Positions 14,348 through 14,605 of a stretch of 14,605 nucleotides of DNA are shown in pieces. The stretch lies in the NCBI GenBank assembly GCA_031279155.1, contig JAITJB010000010.1, positions 1-14,605 on the forward strand. Reading direction: 5' to 3'. The translations under genes and the position numbers were made by a program. The notes under the pieces were generated by a model that was not told the DNA's origin, did no database searches, and saw nothing but the letters and a program-made list of their open reading frames with translations. Source of the DNA: Deltaproteobacteria bacterium (GTDB lineage: Bacteria; Desulfobacterota; Desulfarculia; Adiutricales; Adiutricaceae). The first letter of the stretch is position 1. Each line of letters starts with the position of its first letter.

Positions 14348-14474
14348 TAGCCTAGCGGGATCTTCAACTTGATATTATGAGGCTAGCTTAGATCGGTTTT
14401 GTTTAAGTAAGCTAGGCTAAAAAAAGCATAAGCGCCTAAGGCTAAGCCTTAGGCGCTTAAACTAATAGCCTAGC
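14348..14474. repeat. Nested repeats with alternative pairings after hutX
   Basis: TAGCCTAGC occurs at 14348-14356 and 14466-14474. Its complement GCTAGGCTA at 14411-14419 can pair with either copy. In addition CTAGCTTA (14383-14390) matches TAAGCTAG (14408-14415) over eight bp, overlapping the same element. These pairings exclude one another. The outermost right-hand pairing encloses the 14-bp hairpin at 14429-14459. Confidence 0.6.
14420..14459 (-). terminator. Intrinsic terminator of the convergent Sel1-type gene
   Basis: TAAGCGCCTAAGGC (14429-14442) and GCCTTAGGCGCTTA (14446-14459) form a perfect 14-bp stem with a three-base loop. On the minus strand it is followed by TGC and a run of seven T (complement of the A run at 14419-14425), so it should end transcripts of the gene at the right edge. 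On the plus strand no T run follows, so hutX transcripts may end only by its structure or read on. Confidence 0.7.
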
Positions 14475-14484
14475 ATAAAGTTAA

Positions 14485-14605
14485 CTAGTCAGATTCCAAG
14501 ATCTCAAGCCTTTCGATGGCGTTAGGCTCCTCATGTCTGGCGGCTAATCGATACCACCTAATGGCTTCATCTAAGTCTTGGCTAACGCCCAATCCATCTT
14601 CGTAC
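14485..14605 (-). CDS. Sel1-repeat protein, C-terminal end (runs off the right edge)
   Basis: The last 40 codons of a minus-strand gene. The readable end contains YEDGLGVSQDLDEAIRWYRL followed by AARHEEPNAIERLEIL, a clear Sel1-type repeat (GxGVxxDxxEAxxWYRxAAxxxxxxA). The stop TAG is at 14485-14487, and the terminator hairpin lies about 25 bp beyond it. Its full length and localisation are not visible. It is convergent with hutX and not part of the tetrapyrrole cluster. It shares only the repeat type with the Sel1 gene at 3511-4158. Confidence 0.75.
   Translation of the reverse strand, partial: YEDGLGVSQDLDEAIRWYRLAARHEEPNAIERLEILESD

Noticed and set aside
1..14605. CRISPR array, insertion sequence or prophage genes
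   Set aside because: No regularly spaced repeats, transposase motifs, terminal inverted repeats or phage genes were seen anywhere in the window.

Overview
The window looks like a chromosomal segment of an anaerobic, flagellated, double-membraned bacterium. It carries the start of a FliI-type flagellar ATPase gene, a TonB-dependent outer-membrane receptor, a Sec-type lipoprotein, and an oxygen-independent tetrapyrrole-processing gene set. The mix (HutW-like radical SAM enzyme, ECF-type transporter, BilS-like flavodoxin, HutX) would fit a gut or sediment Desulfobacterota-like lineage. That placement is inference from gene content; nothing in the sequence fixes the taxon.

Left part (1-5522, all on the minus strand): a housekeeping block. 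In transcription order it holds an FxLYD-like lipoprotein, a type I methionine aminopeptidase (map), a Sel1-repeat protein, a radical SAM protein with extra C-terminal cysteines, recO with a long tail, an RsuA/RluB-family pseudouridine synthase, and the 5' end of fliI, which runs off the left edge. Several genes overlap or nearly touch. A good sigma70-type promoter (TTGAAT-N17-TATAAT) sits just upstream of the lipoprotein gene.

Centre (5523-6536): a 1-kb divergent intergenic region. It contains a well-conserved cobalamin riboswitch on the plus strand, followed by an intrinsic terminator with competing antiterminator pairings. A further ~380-nt leader follows, with a perfect Shine-Dalgarno site in front of immediate stop codons, an AT-rich inverted repeat, a possible second promoter, and a possible structure covering the receptor's own ribosome-binding site.

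Right part (6537-14338, plus strand): a seven-gene cluster. It encodes a TonB-dependent receptor, a HutW/ChuW-like radical SAM enzyme, an ECF-type importer (S component, enlarged T component, fused double ATPase), a BilS-like flavodoxin and a HutX-type heme carrier. Together these make a plausible complete route: outer-membrane uptake, inner-membrane import, then reductive radical ring-opening of a tetrapyrrole in the cytoplasm. The main puzzle is that the protein content points to heme while the RNA switch in front senses cobalamin. The cluster ends at nested inverted repeats and meets a convergent, partial Sel1-repeat gene at the right edge.
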